Assembly (NCBI GenBank): GCA_900540385.1
Contig: UQFY01000006.1
Coordinates: 21,533-85,532 of the forward strand
DNA length: 64,000 nucleotides
Origin: an uncultured Mollicutes bacterium
GTDB taxonomy: Bacteria; Bacillota_I; Bacilli_A; RFN20; CAG-826
Direction: 5' to 3'
Both the position numbers and the translations under genes were made by a program. This document shows, piece after piece, positions 15,468-24,441 of the stretch (positions are counted from its first letter, which is position 1; every line of letters begins with the position of its first letter). A model generated the notes under the pieces. The model was not told where the DNA came from. It ran no database searches and saw only the letters and a list, made by a program, of their open reading frames with translations.

Positions 15468-16964
15468 ATGGAAAATAAAACCGCGCCTATGACGGAAGAA
15501 AGTGTTTCTTCCAACACGGCTGCACCTTTTAAGCTCAACATCAAGCGAACCTGCCTTATTGGCTTCGCCTTCTTTGGAATCTTGTTACTTTGGCAAGTCT
15601 ATGACTCATGGTGCCCAACTATCCTTACCGACCTCTTTTTGAAGGCCATGTATGGAGTAAGCACGGAGTTTGCTTCTGATGAGCAAGTGCGTTCCCTTCA
15701 ATACTTAGTAGGGGTCATTATGGCAATGGATAACCTTGCTGCCTTGATTCTTTTGCCTATCTTCGGCCATCTTTCCGATAAGACCCACACAAAGATTGGT
15801 AAGAGAATGCCTTATATCTTAGTTGGCACTTTCGTTTGTGCGGTTGCCTTCCCTTTCATCCCTCTTTTCTATCATTTCAACAATATCGTTGGAACGATCT
15901 CGATGATGTTTATCGTCGTCATTTTTATGATGATGTATCGTAATCCTGCGGTTGCTTTGATGCCAGATATCACCCCAAAACCACTCCGTTCTAAAGCCAA
16001 TGGCATTATTAATATCATGGGTTATATCGGTGGGGCGTTTGCAACCGTTGTCGGTATCTTCTTCGTTATGTCCGAATATCTTGGGTCAAAAAAGACCTCG
16101 GATGGCTCTTTAGCGGCGCACACTTGGGCGTATCACAATATCTGGGCGATAGAAATTCCTTTCCTTGTCGCCTCCGCTTTAATGCTTATTTCCGCGGTTG
16201 TTCTCTTTATTTGCATCAAAGAAAACAAAATCGAAGCGGAAATGAAAGATGAGCTTGCCCGTGGAGAAGAGGTTGCAGCGACTGAGGATAAAGTCGATGA
16301 TGATAAACCATTAACCAAAGCGAATAAACGTATGCTTTTCTTAATCCTTTTCGCCGAATTCTTCTGGTTTATGGCTGATAACGGTATCGGTACCTTTATG
16401 GGCAATTACACCATCTATTATCTTGGCGCTTCCTCATCTAGCAACATGATTAACACCATCGTTGGTGGCGTTGGCTCTGTTCTTGGTTTTGCCATTGGTG
16501 GCTATATTGCTGAAAAACTTGGAAGAAAATGGACTATTTTCAGTGGTTTAAGCGTCTCCTTACTTTCTTATGCGGTTTGGTTAATTATGAACTTCACCGT
16601 TTTAAGAGAATCTGCCGCTTCCGGATCCTTCCCAATCATTATCTATATCGTTTGGTTCGTAAAAGGTTTTGGCATGTCTTTGGTACATCTAAATTCCTTC
16701 CCAATGGTCGTGGAGCTTTGCTCTTCAAAGAAGATTGGTGCCTTCACAGGATATTACTATGCTTCCTCGATGGCTGCTCAAACAGTCACTCCAATCGCCT
16801 TAGGATCCTTATTATTAATCCCTGGCTTTGATTTCTCTTTCTTGCCTTTATACGCTCTTGTATGTTTAGGAATCGCTGTCGCAATCTTCGTATTCGTCAA
16901 ATCCATCAAGAGAGAGAATATTGTCGTGAAGAAAGGCTTTGAAGCCTTCGATGGAGAAGATTAA
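15468..16964 (+). CDS. MFS transporter, GPH/SLC45-like sugar carrier
   Basis: This 498-residue protein has about 12 membrane helices. The motif-A-like loop reads 'GHLSDKTHTKIGKRMPYILVG', and 'YRNPAVALMPDITPKPLRSKANGIIN' after helix 4 is characteristic of the SLC45/GPH-type disaccharide carriers. A charged central loop (about 255-285, 'KDELARGEEVAATEDKVDDDKP') separates the two six-helix halves. It probably imports a sugar or glycoside with a cation; the exact sugar cannot be told. ATG 15468 is chosen because the protein sequence then begins just before the usual N-terminal tail; no good Shine-Dalgarno is seen. The next gene overlaps its stop (TAATG). Confidence 0.8.
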   Translation: MENKTAPMTEESVSSNTAAPFKLNIKRTCLIGFAFFGILLLWQVYDSWCPTILTDLFLKAMYGVSTEFASDEQVRSLQYLVGVIMAMDNLAALILLPIFGHLSDKTHTKIGKRMPYILVGTFVCAVAFPFIPLFYHFNNIVGTISMMFIVVIFMMMYRNPAVALMPDITPKPLRSKANGIINIMGYIGGAFATVVGIFFVMSEYLGSKKTSDGSLAAHTWAYHNIWAIEIPFLVASALMLISAVVLFICIKENKIEAEMKDELARGEEVAATEDKVDDDKPLTKANKRMLFLILFAEFFWFMADNGIGTFMGNYTIYYLGASSSSNMINTIVGGVGSVLGFAIGGYIAEKLGRKWTIFSGLSVSLLSYAVWLIMNFTVLRESAASGSFPIIIYIVWFVKGFGMSLVHLNSFPMVVELCSSKKIGAFTGYYYASSMAAQTVTPIALGSLLLIPGFDFSFLPLYALVCLGIAVAIFVFVKSIKRENIVVKKGFEAFDGED

Positions 16965-17917
16965 TGCCAGCAATTAATACGCATTACCTCTTTGCTAAGA
17001 GACATCTAGAAAAAGAGAATCCTTATCCGAACGCTTTTGTTCTTGCTTCCCAAGGCCCAGACCCATTCTTCTTTTTCGGTCAGTTACCTTGGAAAAGAAA
17101 GAACCGCGAACATCGATTAGATATCAATCATTTTGGTATTGGGCTTCATCATGAAGACATTACAAATATCTATGTCGCCATGCTTGAATACGCTAGGAAA
17201 AGTGAAGATAAGGAACTCTTATTCTCTTTTATCAAAGGGCTCTTCCTTCATTATGCCCTTGATAGGAATTGCCATCCTTATATCTTCTCTAAAACAGGCT
17301 TCTCTGATGATGCTAAATTAGCTCATTTCTATTCTTCGTGCCATACTAAAACAGAATCGGCGATTGATAAAATCCTTGGGGAAAGAGATGGCTCTTGGAA
17401 GGAAGACGTGTCCTATTGCTTTACTTCAATAAAAGACGATGAACTCTTGAAAATCAGTCAGATGTTCTATGAAGTAAATCTTTTAACCGATGAATATCCT
17501 TTCTTAGAAAAGGATTCTTATTTCAAGTCTGTGAAAGACTATATGTCTGTCATGAAATTCGTAAATAAGCCCCATACTTTCAAGAGATTGTTCACTTCCT
17601 TTTTTGGCAAAGAATCGATGGCCTATTCCTTAAATTATCCAAGGAATCTTAAAAAGACCTATGGGGATATCGATTTCCTTAATGAGCAACATTCCTCTTG
17701 GCCAGATCCATTTTCAGCCAAAGAAAGAAGAGAATCTTTCTTGGATTTAGAAAAGAATGCCTATGAAGATTATCTTCGACTTCTTCCTCTTTTAGAGAAA
17801 GAAATCAAAGGAGAGAATAAAAAGAAAGAAATTCGTAGCTGGGTTGGCTCTTTAACCCATGATGGAGGAAAAGTAGGGGAGAAAATGAAATGTATGTCGC
17901 CTCTTTTCACAAAATAA
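16964..17917 (+). CDS. Zinc-dependent phospholipase C family protein
   Basis: This 317-residue protein resembles the Zn-dependent PLC / S1-P1 nuclease fold group. The N-terminus 'MPAINTHYLFAKRHL', then 'ASQGPDPFFFFG' (residues ~28-39) and 'GLFLHYALDRNCHPYI' (about 90-105) provide the His/Asp ligands of the metal site. There is no signal peptide, as usual for this Gram-positive intracellular branch. True substrate is unknown. It starts in a TAATG overlap with the sugar carrier, so the two are co-transcribed, although a functional link is not obvious. Confidence 0.75.
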   Translation: MPAINTHYLFAKRHLEKENPYPNAFVLASQGPDPFFFFGQLPWKRKNREHRLDINHFGIGLHHEDITNIYVAMLEYARKSEDKELLFSFIKGLFLHYALDRNCHPYIFSKTGFSDDAKLAHFYSSCHTKTESAIDKILGERDGSWKEDVSYCFTSIKDDELLKISQMFYEVNLLTDEYPFLEKDSYFKSVKDYMSVMKFVNKPHTFKRLFTSFFGKESMAYSLNYPRNLKKTYGDIDFLNEQHSSWPDPFSAKERRESFLDLEKNAYEDYLRLLPLLEKEIKGENKKKEIRSWVGSLTHDGGKVGEKMKCMSPLFTK

Positions 17918-17978
17918 TTCCTTCATTAGCAAAATCATTCGAATTGTATAAATTTTCTAACCAATAGAAAGAAAAAAC

Positions 17979-18025
17979 TCTTCTCTTTAGAGAAGGTTCA
18001 CAAAAAAGTGAATATCCCATACAAT
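17979..18025 (+). promoter_or_regulatory. Promoter of cls with inverted repeat over the -35
   Basis: TTCACA (17997-18002) and TACAAT (18020-18025) are spaced by 17 nt. The -10 ends 8 nt before the ATG at 18034, so the transcript is probably leaderless. TTCAC-N6-GTGAA (17997-18012) overlaps the -35 and a CTTCTC-TTTA-GAGAAG hairpin lies just upstream; either could be an operator. Confidence 0.6.
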
Positions 18026-18033
18026 AATAAGGT

Positions 18034-19596
18034 ATGGGATTTTTTCGTAGAGGATTCTGGCAAAAACTGGTTATTTATCTAACGGTTGTTTTGCAATTCG
18101 GCTTACTTGTCTGGCTTTTTGTCGTTTGGTTTACGGATACTTTAAATGGACCAACTGCTCTAGGTTTCTTAATCTTCTTTATCATTTTGAATTTCCTCTT
18201 CGGAATTATGATCGTTTTAGGAGATTCGGAATCTTCCTATAAGATTTCCTGGCTTTTTATCGTGGGGATGTTACCCATTATCGGTCCTCTTTTGTATGCT
18301 CTTTTTGCTCATAAGTACCGTACAAAAAGACAAAATAAATATTTCAAAGATTATTTTTCGATTATTTCGAAAGCCGAGAAAAACGAAGATGTTAATCAAT
18401 TGGCTAAAGAAAGAAGCCTTTCCGGATATCGTGTGACAAAATATCTAGAGAAGGCGACGGATGCGGTTCTTTATGCAAAAAGCGAGCTTTCTTATTTTCC
18501 ATTTGGGGAAGATATGTTCCCTAAAATGCTTGAAGACTTAAAGAAAGCCAAACATTATATTTTCATTGAATATTTCATTATTACCCCAGGGAAGATGTGG
18601 GGTGAAATCCTTGCTATTCTCGAAAAGAAAGTCAAAGAGGGAGTGGATGTCCGTGTTATTTGGGATGATGTTGGGAATATTGCCTCAACTCCTGTTTTAT
18701 ACGATAAAGAGCTTGAAAAACTTGGCATCAAAGCAAGAGTTTATGGAAAAATCCGTCCTTTCATTGATATTCGTTATTCTCAAAGAGACCATCGTAAAAT
18801 CATGGTCATTGATGGCTATATCGCCTACACTGGCGGAGTCAATTTGGCGGATGAATATATCAATATCAAAAATCGTTTCGGCGTTTGGAAAGATAATGCC
18901 ATCCGTGTTGAAGGCGAAGCGGTTTATGGTTATACCCTCCTTTTCCTAGCTACATGGAATACCAACTTTGATCCGAAAAACGTTATTGATTACGATTATT
19001 ATCGACCAAAGACGTATCTTCCAGAAGAAGACAAATATCTGAAAGACGACATTCTCATTCTCCCTTATGGCGATGTTCCTTATGCCGACCATCCAGCAGG
19101 GGAAGGCGCCTATCTTTCGATTATCAATAACTCTTCCTCATACGTCTATATCATGACCCCTTATCTTATTCCTACCGAAAAGGTGGTTTCTTCCCTTGTT
19201 ATGGCAGCCTTATCCGGAGTCGAGGTAAGAATCATCACCCCAGGCATTCCCGATAAAAAGGCAGTGTATCAATTAACAAGGTCGTATTATGGAACTCTTT
19301 TGAAAGCGGGGGTGAAAATCTTTGAATTCAAAGAGGGATTTATTCATGCGAAAACCTTTGTTTCCGACGATATGATTTCAACCGTCGGAACAATCAATCT
19401 TGACTATAGATCCCTTTATCTTCACTCCGAAAATGGGACGTTGCTTATTGGGGAGAGGATTTCCAAAGAGATTAAAGGCGATTTTCAGAAGACCTTCCTT
19501 CGTAGTGAGGAAATATCTTATTCGACTTGGCTAAAATGGAGGAAAAAGAAAAGGTTCCTTTGGGGCATTTTGCGTCTTATCGCACCTTTCTTATAA
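18034..19596 (+). CDS. cls: Cardiolipin synthase
   Basis: This phospholipase D superfamily enzyme joins two phosphatidylglycerol molecules into cardiolipin at the membrane. It has 520 residues, near the usual ~480-510. Three hydrophobic segments occur (about 12-33, 41-63 and 72-92), followed by two HKD motifs: HRKIMVID at 253-260 and HAKTFVSD at 438-445, each followed by the expected 'GG/GT-x-N-x' tails. It appears first in a run with alcohol dehydrogenase and the galactose genes. The start lies right behind a promoter and has no Shine-Dalgarno. Confidence 0.93.
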   Translation: MGFFRRGFWQKLVIYLTVVLQFGLLVWLFVVWFTDTLNGPTALGFLIFFIILNFLFGIMIVLGDSESSYKISWLFIVGMLPIIGPLLYALFAHKYRTKRQNKYFKDYFSIISKAEKNEDVNQLAKERSLSGYRVTKYLEKATDAVLYAKSELSYFPFGEDMFPKMLEDLKKAKHYIFIEYFIITPGKMWGEILAILEKKVKEGVDVRVIWDDVGNIASTPVLYDKELEKLGIKARVYGKIRPFIDIRYSQRDHRKIMVIDGYIAYTGGVNLADEYINIKNRFGVWKDNAIRVEGEAVYGYTLLFLATWNTNFDPKNVIDYDYYRPKTYLPEEDKYLKDDILILPYGDVPYADHPAGEGAYLSIINNSSSYVYIMTPYLIPTEKVVSSLVMAALSGVEVRIITPGIPDKKAVYQLTRSYYGTLLKAGVKIFEFKEGFIHAKTFVSDDMISTVGTINLDYRSLYLHSENGTLLIGERISKEIKGDFQKTFLRSEEISYSTWLKWRKKKRFLWGILRLIAPFL

Positions 19597-19598
19597 TT

Positions 19599-20798
19599 AT
19601 GAACATTTTTGAAGTTGGCTATTGCCGCATTTATCAATTCTTCTTAAATAAAATAGCGATGCCTTTTTTACCCTTCCCTAAGCAAGAGGTCTTGCAAGGG
19701 AACTCTTCCTTGTTAGAACTTCCTTCCTTTTTAGAGAAAAAAGGAATCAAAAAGCCATTTATTTTCGTTTCGAATAGCGTTTCTAAAACCTCCCATTATC
19801 AGAAGTTCGTTGCTTTGCTTATGGAGAAAGGTTTCCCGTTATTGGAGTTTAAGGAAGTAAAGCAAAACCCTGAAACACCAGTCATTGAAAAGGCAGCCAA
19901 AGAAGCCAAAGAAAAAGAAACGGATGCCCTGATTGCTATTGGTGGAGGTTCGATTATTGACACTGCTAAAGCCGTCGGAGCAATGCTAGCAAATCCTAAA
20001 AAGAAATTATTGAAGATGCGTGGTCTTCTAAAGGTAAGAAAGAGATTTCCGATGCTTATTGCTATACCTACTACGGCAGGAAGTGGATCGGAAGCAACGA
20101 TTGCCTCTGTGGTTACTAACCCTTCCAAGAAAGATAAATTCGCGATTAATTCACCAAAACTTCTGCCGCAAGTCGTGCTTTTGGATGACGAACTTCTTCG
20201 AAGCCTTCCTCCAAAGATTATTGCCAATACGGGAATGGATACTTTAACGCATGCCTTAGAAGCCTATTTAGGCAATGCCTTAACAACAAAGACCAAGGAA
20301 GCCGCTCTCGAATCCATCCTTTTAATTTCCGCTTCCCTTCTTCCCTTCTATCAAAACCCTAACGATGATGTTGCTAGAGAAAACATGCTTAAAGCATCCT
20401 ATTTAGCAGGTATTGCCTTCACTCGTTCTTATGTTGGATACGTTCACGCTTTAGCTCATTCCTTAGGAGGGGAATATAACCTTCCTCATGGTTACTTGAA
20501 TGCTGTGCTTTTGCCTCATTTGTTAAGAAAATATGGGAAAAAAGCTTCAAAAAAGCTATCCTATTTAGCGGAGATATTAAACCTTGATAATCAAAAGAAA
20601 GAGACCGCTGTTATTGAATATATCGAAGATTTGAAAGAAAAACTCAACATCCCGAAAACCTTCGGCGACATCATTCAAGAAAAAGACATACCTTACTTAG
20701 CAAAACACGCTGCTAAAGAGGCTAATCCTCTTTATCCCGTGCCCAAAGAAATGAACCAAAAAGAGCTTGAGGAAATATTAAAGGAGTTAAGCATATGA
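19599..20798 (+). CDS. Iron-containing alcohol dehydrogenase
   Basis: This 399-residue family III alcohol dehydrogenase has the NAD-binding 'IGGGSIIDTAKAVGAML' near residue 118, 'PTTAGSGSEAT' near 160, and metal-ligand segments 'NTGMDTLTHALEAY' and 'HALAHSLGGEYNLPHGYLNAVLLPH', which supply Asp and three His. The substrate is not determinable; family members act on alcohols, lactaldehyde or 1,3-propanediol. A longer frame from 19527 overlaps cls, so the ATG at 19599 (2 nt after the cls stop) is preferred. Its stop overlaps the start of galM. Confidence 0.9.
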   Translation: MNIFEVGYCRIYQFFLNKIAMPFLPFPKQEVLQGNSSLLELPSFLEKKGIKKPFIFVSNSVSKTSHYQKFVALLMEKGFPLLEFKEVKQNPETPVIEKAAKEAKEKETDALIAIGGGSIIDTAKAVGAMLANPKKKLLKMRGLLKVRKRFPMLIAIPTTAGSGSEATIASVVTNPSKKDKFAINSPKLLPQVVLLDDELLRSLPPKIIANTGMDTLTHALEAYLGNALTTKTKEAALESILLISASLLPFYQNPNDDVARENMLKASYLAGIAFTRSYVGYVHALAHSLGGEYNLPHGYLNAVLLPHLLRKYGKKASKKLSYLAEILNLDNQKKETAVIEYIEDLKEKLNIPKTFGDIIQEKDIPYLAKHAAKEANPLYPVPKEMNQKELEEILKELSI

Positions 20799-21787
20799 TC
20801 GTTGAAAACAAACAAATTAAAGGAATGAATTTCATCACCTTAAAAAATGAAAGGGGGATGGAAGTCACCTTATCAGACTATGGCGCTGGCATCTATCAAA
20901 TCAAAATCGATGGCCAACCAATGCTTACAGGATTAAAAGACTACGAAGAATGGATGAAGGGCTCTGCTTATCATGGCAAATGCATTGGCAGAATCGCTGG
21001 CAGAATTCAAAAAGGCAAACTCTGTTTCAATGGAAAAACCTACCAAATCTCTCAAAATGAAAGAGGAAATACCCTTCATGGAGGAGTTGGAGGTTTCTCA
21101 TACCAACAATTCAAGACGGATATTGCTCAAGAAAAAGAAAGTGCACGCGTTGATTTCTATTACGATTCACCTGATGGAGATCAAGGCTTCCCAGGCGAAG
21201 TCATGCTTCGTGTCCGCTATATCGTTTACGAAAAGAAAAATACCCTCCGTATCGAATTTAAATCCCAAGCTAACCAAGATACCCCAATGGATATTACAGT
21301 TCATACGTATTTTGACCTTGGTGGAGAAAAGAATATCCTTGAGCATAATCTCACTATCGATGCCGATGAAATTCTTACTTACGATGATGAATTAATTCCG
21401 GATAAATACGTTCAAATTCCTACTTTTATGGATTTAAGAGAAGGAAAACGGATTGGTAAAGTCATTGAAAACGAATATTTCTCTAAACTAGGTGGTTTGG
21501 ATACTGCCTTCCATAAACTTGACCGCAATAAAGAAACGCCGCACATCGTCTTAGAAAATAAAAACTACAAAGTGAATATTTATTCTTCTTATGATGATGT
21601 TGTCATCTTTACAAGCAATTGTCCTCCATTTGGCATGGAAATGAACAATGGAAACATTCAAGAGAAACACTCTTCCATCGCCATTGAACCTCAATATGAG
21701 GCATTAGATTTCCCTCGCATGATGGTCAAAAAGAATGGAGTTCAACATAACTTCATCGCTTATGAATTTGAAAAAAAGGAGAACTAA
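20795..21787 (+). CDS. galM: Aldose 1-epimerase (mutarotase)
   Basis: This enzyme interconverts the alpha and beta anomers of galactose and starts the Leloir pathway. The 330-residue protein carries 'GRIAGRI' and 'NTLHGG' near residues 66-96, 'VHTYFDLGG' with the catalytic His near 170-178, and the acid 'AIEPQYEALDFP' near 303. It directly precedes galT and galK, which fixes its role in galactose use. It overlaps the alcohol dehydrogenase stop by 4 nt (ATGA). Confidence 0.93.
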   Translation: MIVENKQIKGMNFITLKNERGMEVTLSDYGAGIYQIKIDGQPMLTGLKDYEEWMKGSAYHGKCIGRIAGRIQKGKLCFNGKTYQISQNERGNTLHGGVGGFSYQQFKTDIAQEKESARVDFYYDSPDGDQGFPGEVMLRVRYIVYEKKNTLRIEFKSQANQDTPMDITVHTYFDLGGEKNILEHNLTIDADEILTYDDELIPDKYVQIPTFMDLREGKRIGKVIENEYFSKLGGLDTAFHKLDRNKETPHIVLENKNYKVNIYSSYDDVVIFTSNCPPFGMEMNNGNIQEKHSSIAIEPQYEALDFPRMMVKKNGVQHNFIAYEFEKKEN

Positions 21788-21788
21788 A

Positions 21789-23270
21789 ATGATTGAAAAG
21801 ACAATAAAAGAACTTCTTAGCTATGCCAAAAGCCACCTTGCTTTAGATACTGAAGATGAAGTTTATTTTAAGAACATCCTTCTTCATCTTTTTAAGAAAG
21901 AAACGCCTTACGAAGGAGAAATCGATGAGAAGAGGGTTTCTTCTTTAGAGGTTCCGGATTCTTTGATTCAAGAAATCATCGACTATGAGACAAAAGAAGA
22001 GGGTATGACTCCGGAAGAAGCTTTCTTGAAAGCGGACTTCGTTCTTGGTCTTCTTTCTCCAACCCCTTCCAAGGTGAATGAGAAATTCTTTGAATTAGCA
22101 AAGAAAAACGATTTAGCCGCTTTGGATTATCTTTATGATCTTTCCATTCGTAATGGCTATTTCCAAAAAACCAAAGTGGAGCAAAACCTCGAATGGGACG
22201 CTTCTTTTAAAGATGGGCCATCTCTTAAGATTACGATTAATCTCTCAAAACCTGAGAAAAATAACAAAGACATTGCTAAGCTCTTGACCAAAGTCTCTAG
22301 CGATTATCCTAAATGCCGTCTTTGCCATGATAATCTAGGCTTTTATGGGGATGCTAAACATCCAGCCAGAAGCACAATTCGTTTTGTGCCTTTAACCTTA
22401 GCAAAGGAAAAATGGTATCTTCAATATTCCCCATATGGTTATTTTGCGAAACATTGCATCTGTTTCAAAGATGAGCACGTTCCAATGAAGATTGAACATC
22501 AAACTTTTGTTAGATTGCTTGATTTCGTCGATTTATTCCCATCTTTCTTTATGGGTTCGAACTCTGATCTCCCTATCGTTGGCGGCTCCATTCTTGATCA
22601 CGAGCATTTTCAAGGAGGCCTTCCTTGCCTTCCTATCTTCCAAGCCAAGAATAAAGAAGAAGTCTATCTATCTGGCAAAGGTAGTAAAGTCTCCATCTTG
22701 GATTTCTATGTCTCGGCCTTAAGAATTGAAGGAAAAGACAAGGAGGATGTTATCTCCTTAGCGGACTCTATCTTAAATAAATGGTTACCTTATAACGATA
22801 TTGAAAACGACATCATCGGAAATGAAAATGGGGTAAGGCATAACGCTTTGACACTTATTTCCGAGAAAAAAGGTGGCGTTTATAATCTGTATCTTCTTTT
22901 GAGAAACAATCGTACAAACGAAGAATATCCTGACGGCATCTTCCACGCTCATCCTGAATACTTCTCTATTAAAAAAGAAGGCATTGGCTTAATTGAGGCT
23001 GCCGGTTTATTCATTTTGCCAGCCCGTTTAAAAAGGCAAATCGAAGAAGCTAAGCAATCCGCCCGTTTACCAAAAGAAGAATATCTTGCTAAATTCCCTG
23101 ATATGAAGGACTTTGAAGGAATGATATCCGCTATCCAAAATGGGGAAACGGCAGAAAGCTACATCAATTCCGTTTGCCAAAACATCTTACGAAACGTTGC
23201 CGTTTTTAAAGACAACGAAAAAGGATACGCGGGATTCCACAAATTCTTGAAAAGTGTATTTGGAGAATAA
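21789..23270 (+). CDS. galT: Galactose-1-phosphate uridylyltransferase (GalT, Firmicutes type)
   Basis: This enzyme transfers UMP from UDP-glucose to galactose-1-phosphate. It has 493 residues, the length of the long Firmicutes-type family rather than the ~350-residue enterobacterial form. The nucleophile motif is 'GGSILDHEHFQGG' (about 258-270), preceded by 'FVDLFPSFFMGSNSDLP'. The ATG at 21789 follows AAGGAGAACTAAA, a strong Shine-Dalgarno, so I reject the longer frame from 21735. It sits between galM and galK. Confidence 0.95.
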   Translation: MIEKTIKELLSYAKSHLALDTEDEVYFKNILLHLFKKETPYEGEIDEKRVSSLEVPDSLIQEIIDYETKEEGMTPEEAFLKADFVLGLLSPTPSKVNEKFFELAKKNDLAALDYLYDLSIRNGYFQKTKVEQNLEWDASFKDGPSLKITINLSKPEKNNKDIAKLLTKVSSDYPKCRLCHDNLGFYGDAKHPARSTIRFVPLTLAKEKWYLQYSPYGYFAKHCICFKDEHVPMKIEHQTFVRLLDFVDLFPSFFMGSNSDLPIVGGSILDHEHFQGGLPCLPIFQAKNKEEVYLSGKGSKVSILDFYVSALRIEGKDKEDVISLADSILNKWLPYNDIENDIIGNENGVRHNALTLISEKKGGVYNLYLLLRNNRTNEEYPDGIFHAHPEYFSIKKEGIGLIEAAGLFILPARLKRQIEEAKQSARLPKEEYLAKFPDMKDFEGMISAIQNGETAESYINSVCQNILRNVAVFKDNEKGYAGFHKFLKSVFGE

Positions 23271-23272
23271 GT

Positions 23273-24439
23273 ATGAACAAATTTCGTCAAATTGATAAAA
23301 TCTTCGAAAAGGAATATTCTATCGAGCCAACAAGACATTTTATGTCCTATGGAAGATTGGAAATTATCGGTAACCATACCGACCATCAAAGAGGACATTG
23401 TATCGTTGCAACCTGTTCCCAAGGCATTAAAGGTGCCGTAAAAGAAAGAGATGATGGCATTATTCATTTCTATTCGGAAGGATATGGCTCTTTCGAAGTG
23501 GATGTCCATAATCTTGAGATGAAGAAAGAAGAAACAGGCCGTCCTATCTCCCTTGTCAAAGGTGTCTTAAAAGGCTTACAGAATTTCGGCTATGAAATCG
23601 GGGGATTTGATTCCGCGATTATTTCCGATATCTATAAAGGAGCGGGGGTTTCCTCTAGCGCTGCTTTCGAACTTTATGTCGCGGAAGTAGAGAATGCTCT
23701 CTATAACCAAGGGAAGGTCTCTAAAATCGAGAAAGCCAAGATTGGTCAATATGCTGAAAATGTCTATTTTGGCAAAGCCAGTGGCCTTCTTGACCAATGC
23801 GGTTCCTCTTTTGGCGGAGTTTGCTATTTGGATTTCTCTGATTTAACCAATCCAATTGTTGAACCTTTACCTTTCCCTAAATGGCCTCTCAAAATTGTTA
23901 TCGTCAATCCTGGCTCTTCCCATGCTGGGCTTTCTGATTTGTATTCCGAAATGCCAAACGATATGAAAGATGTGGCAAGAAACGTCTTCCATAAAGAAGT
24001 GCTTTCCGAAGTTCCTCTCGAAGAATTCTATCAAAAGATCCATGTTGTAATGATGGAAGAACGCGCCCGCCTTAGAGCCCTTCATTATGTTGGAGAAGAT
24101 CAAAGAGTCCAAAGAGCGAAAAAAGCCTTTGAAAAAGGAAATTTCGATTGGTTCTTAGAACTCGAGAAAGAAAGTGAACTTTCCCAAATGGCTCTTCTTC
24201 ATAACGTGATGATTCGAAGAAATTACCAAAATTCCCCACTTGAAGCCGTAGAAAGAGCCTCCCTTTTCTTAAAACGTGGCTCGGCAAGAGTTATGGGTGG
24301 TGGATTAGCGGGATCGATCATTTGTTTTGTTCCTGATGAAGAATACGACGCTTTCATGGGAGGGATGAAAAAATATTACCCAAAGAAGAATATTCTTGAA
24401 GTCTCTATTCCAGAAGAAGGCGCTCACGAAGAGAAATAA
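23273..24439 (+). CDS. galK: Galactokinase
   Basis: This GHMP kinase phosphorylates galactose at C1 and has 388 residues. The substrate-binding N-terminus is 'GRLEIIGNHTDHQRGHC' (about 25-41), the ATP-binding GHMP motif is 'KGAGVSSSAAFEL' (about 122-134), and a late 'VMGGGLAGSIICFV' is the third motif. It starts 2 nt after the galT stop and precedes rimO by 2 nt, so it is part of the same transcript. Confidence 0.95.
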   Translation: MNKFRQIDKIFEKEYSIEPTRHFMSYGRLEIIGNHTDHQRGHCIVATCSQGIKGAVKERDDGIIHFYSEGYGSFEVDVHNLEMKKEETGRPISLVKGVLKGLQNFGYEIGGFDSAIISDIYKGAGVSSSAAFELYVAEVENALYNQGKVSKIEKAKIGQYAENVYFGKASGLLDQCGSSFGGVCYLDFSDLTNPIVEPLPFPKWPLKIVIVNPGSSHAGLSDLYSEMPNDMKDVARNVFHKEVLSEVPLEEFYQKIHVVMMEERARLRALHYVGEDQRVQRAKKAFEKGNFDWFLELEKESELSQMALLHNVMIRRNYQNSPLEAVERASLFLKRGSARVMGGGLAGSIICFVPDEEYDAFMGGMKKYYPKKNILEVSIPEEGAHEEK

Positions 24440-24441
24440 CA

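Noticed and set aside
19592..19597. TATAAT just before the alcohol dehydrogenase ATG
   Set aside because: It overlaps the cls stop and ends only 1 nt from the ATG, too close to start a transcript that contains the start codon.
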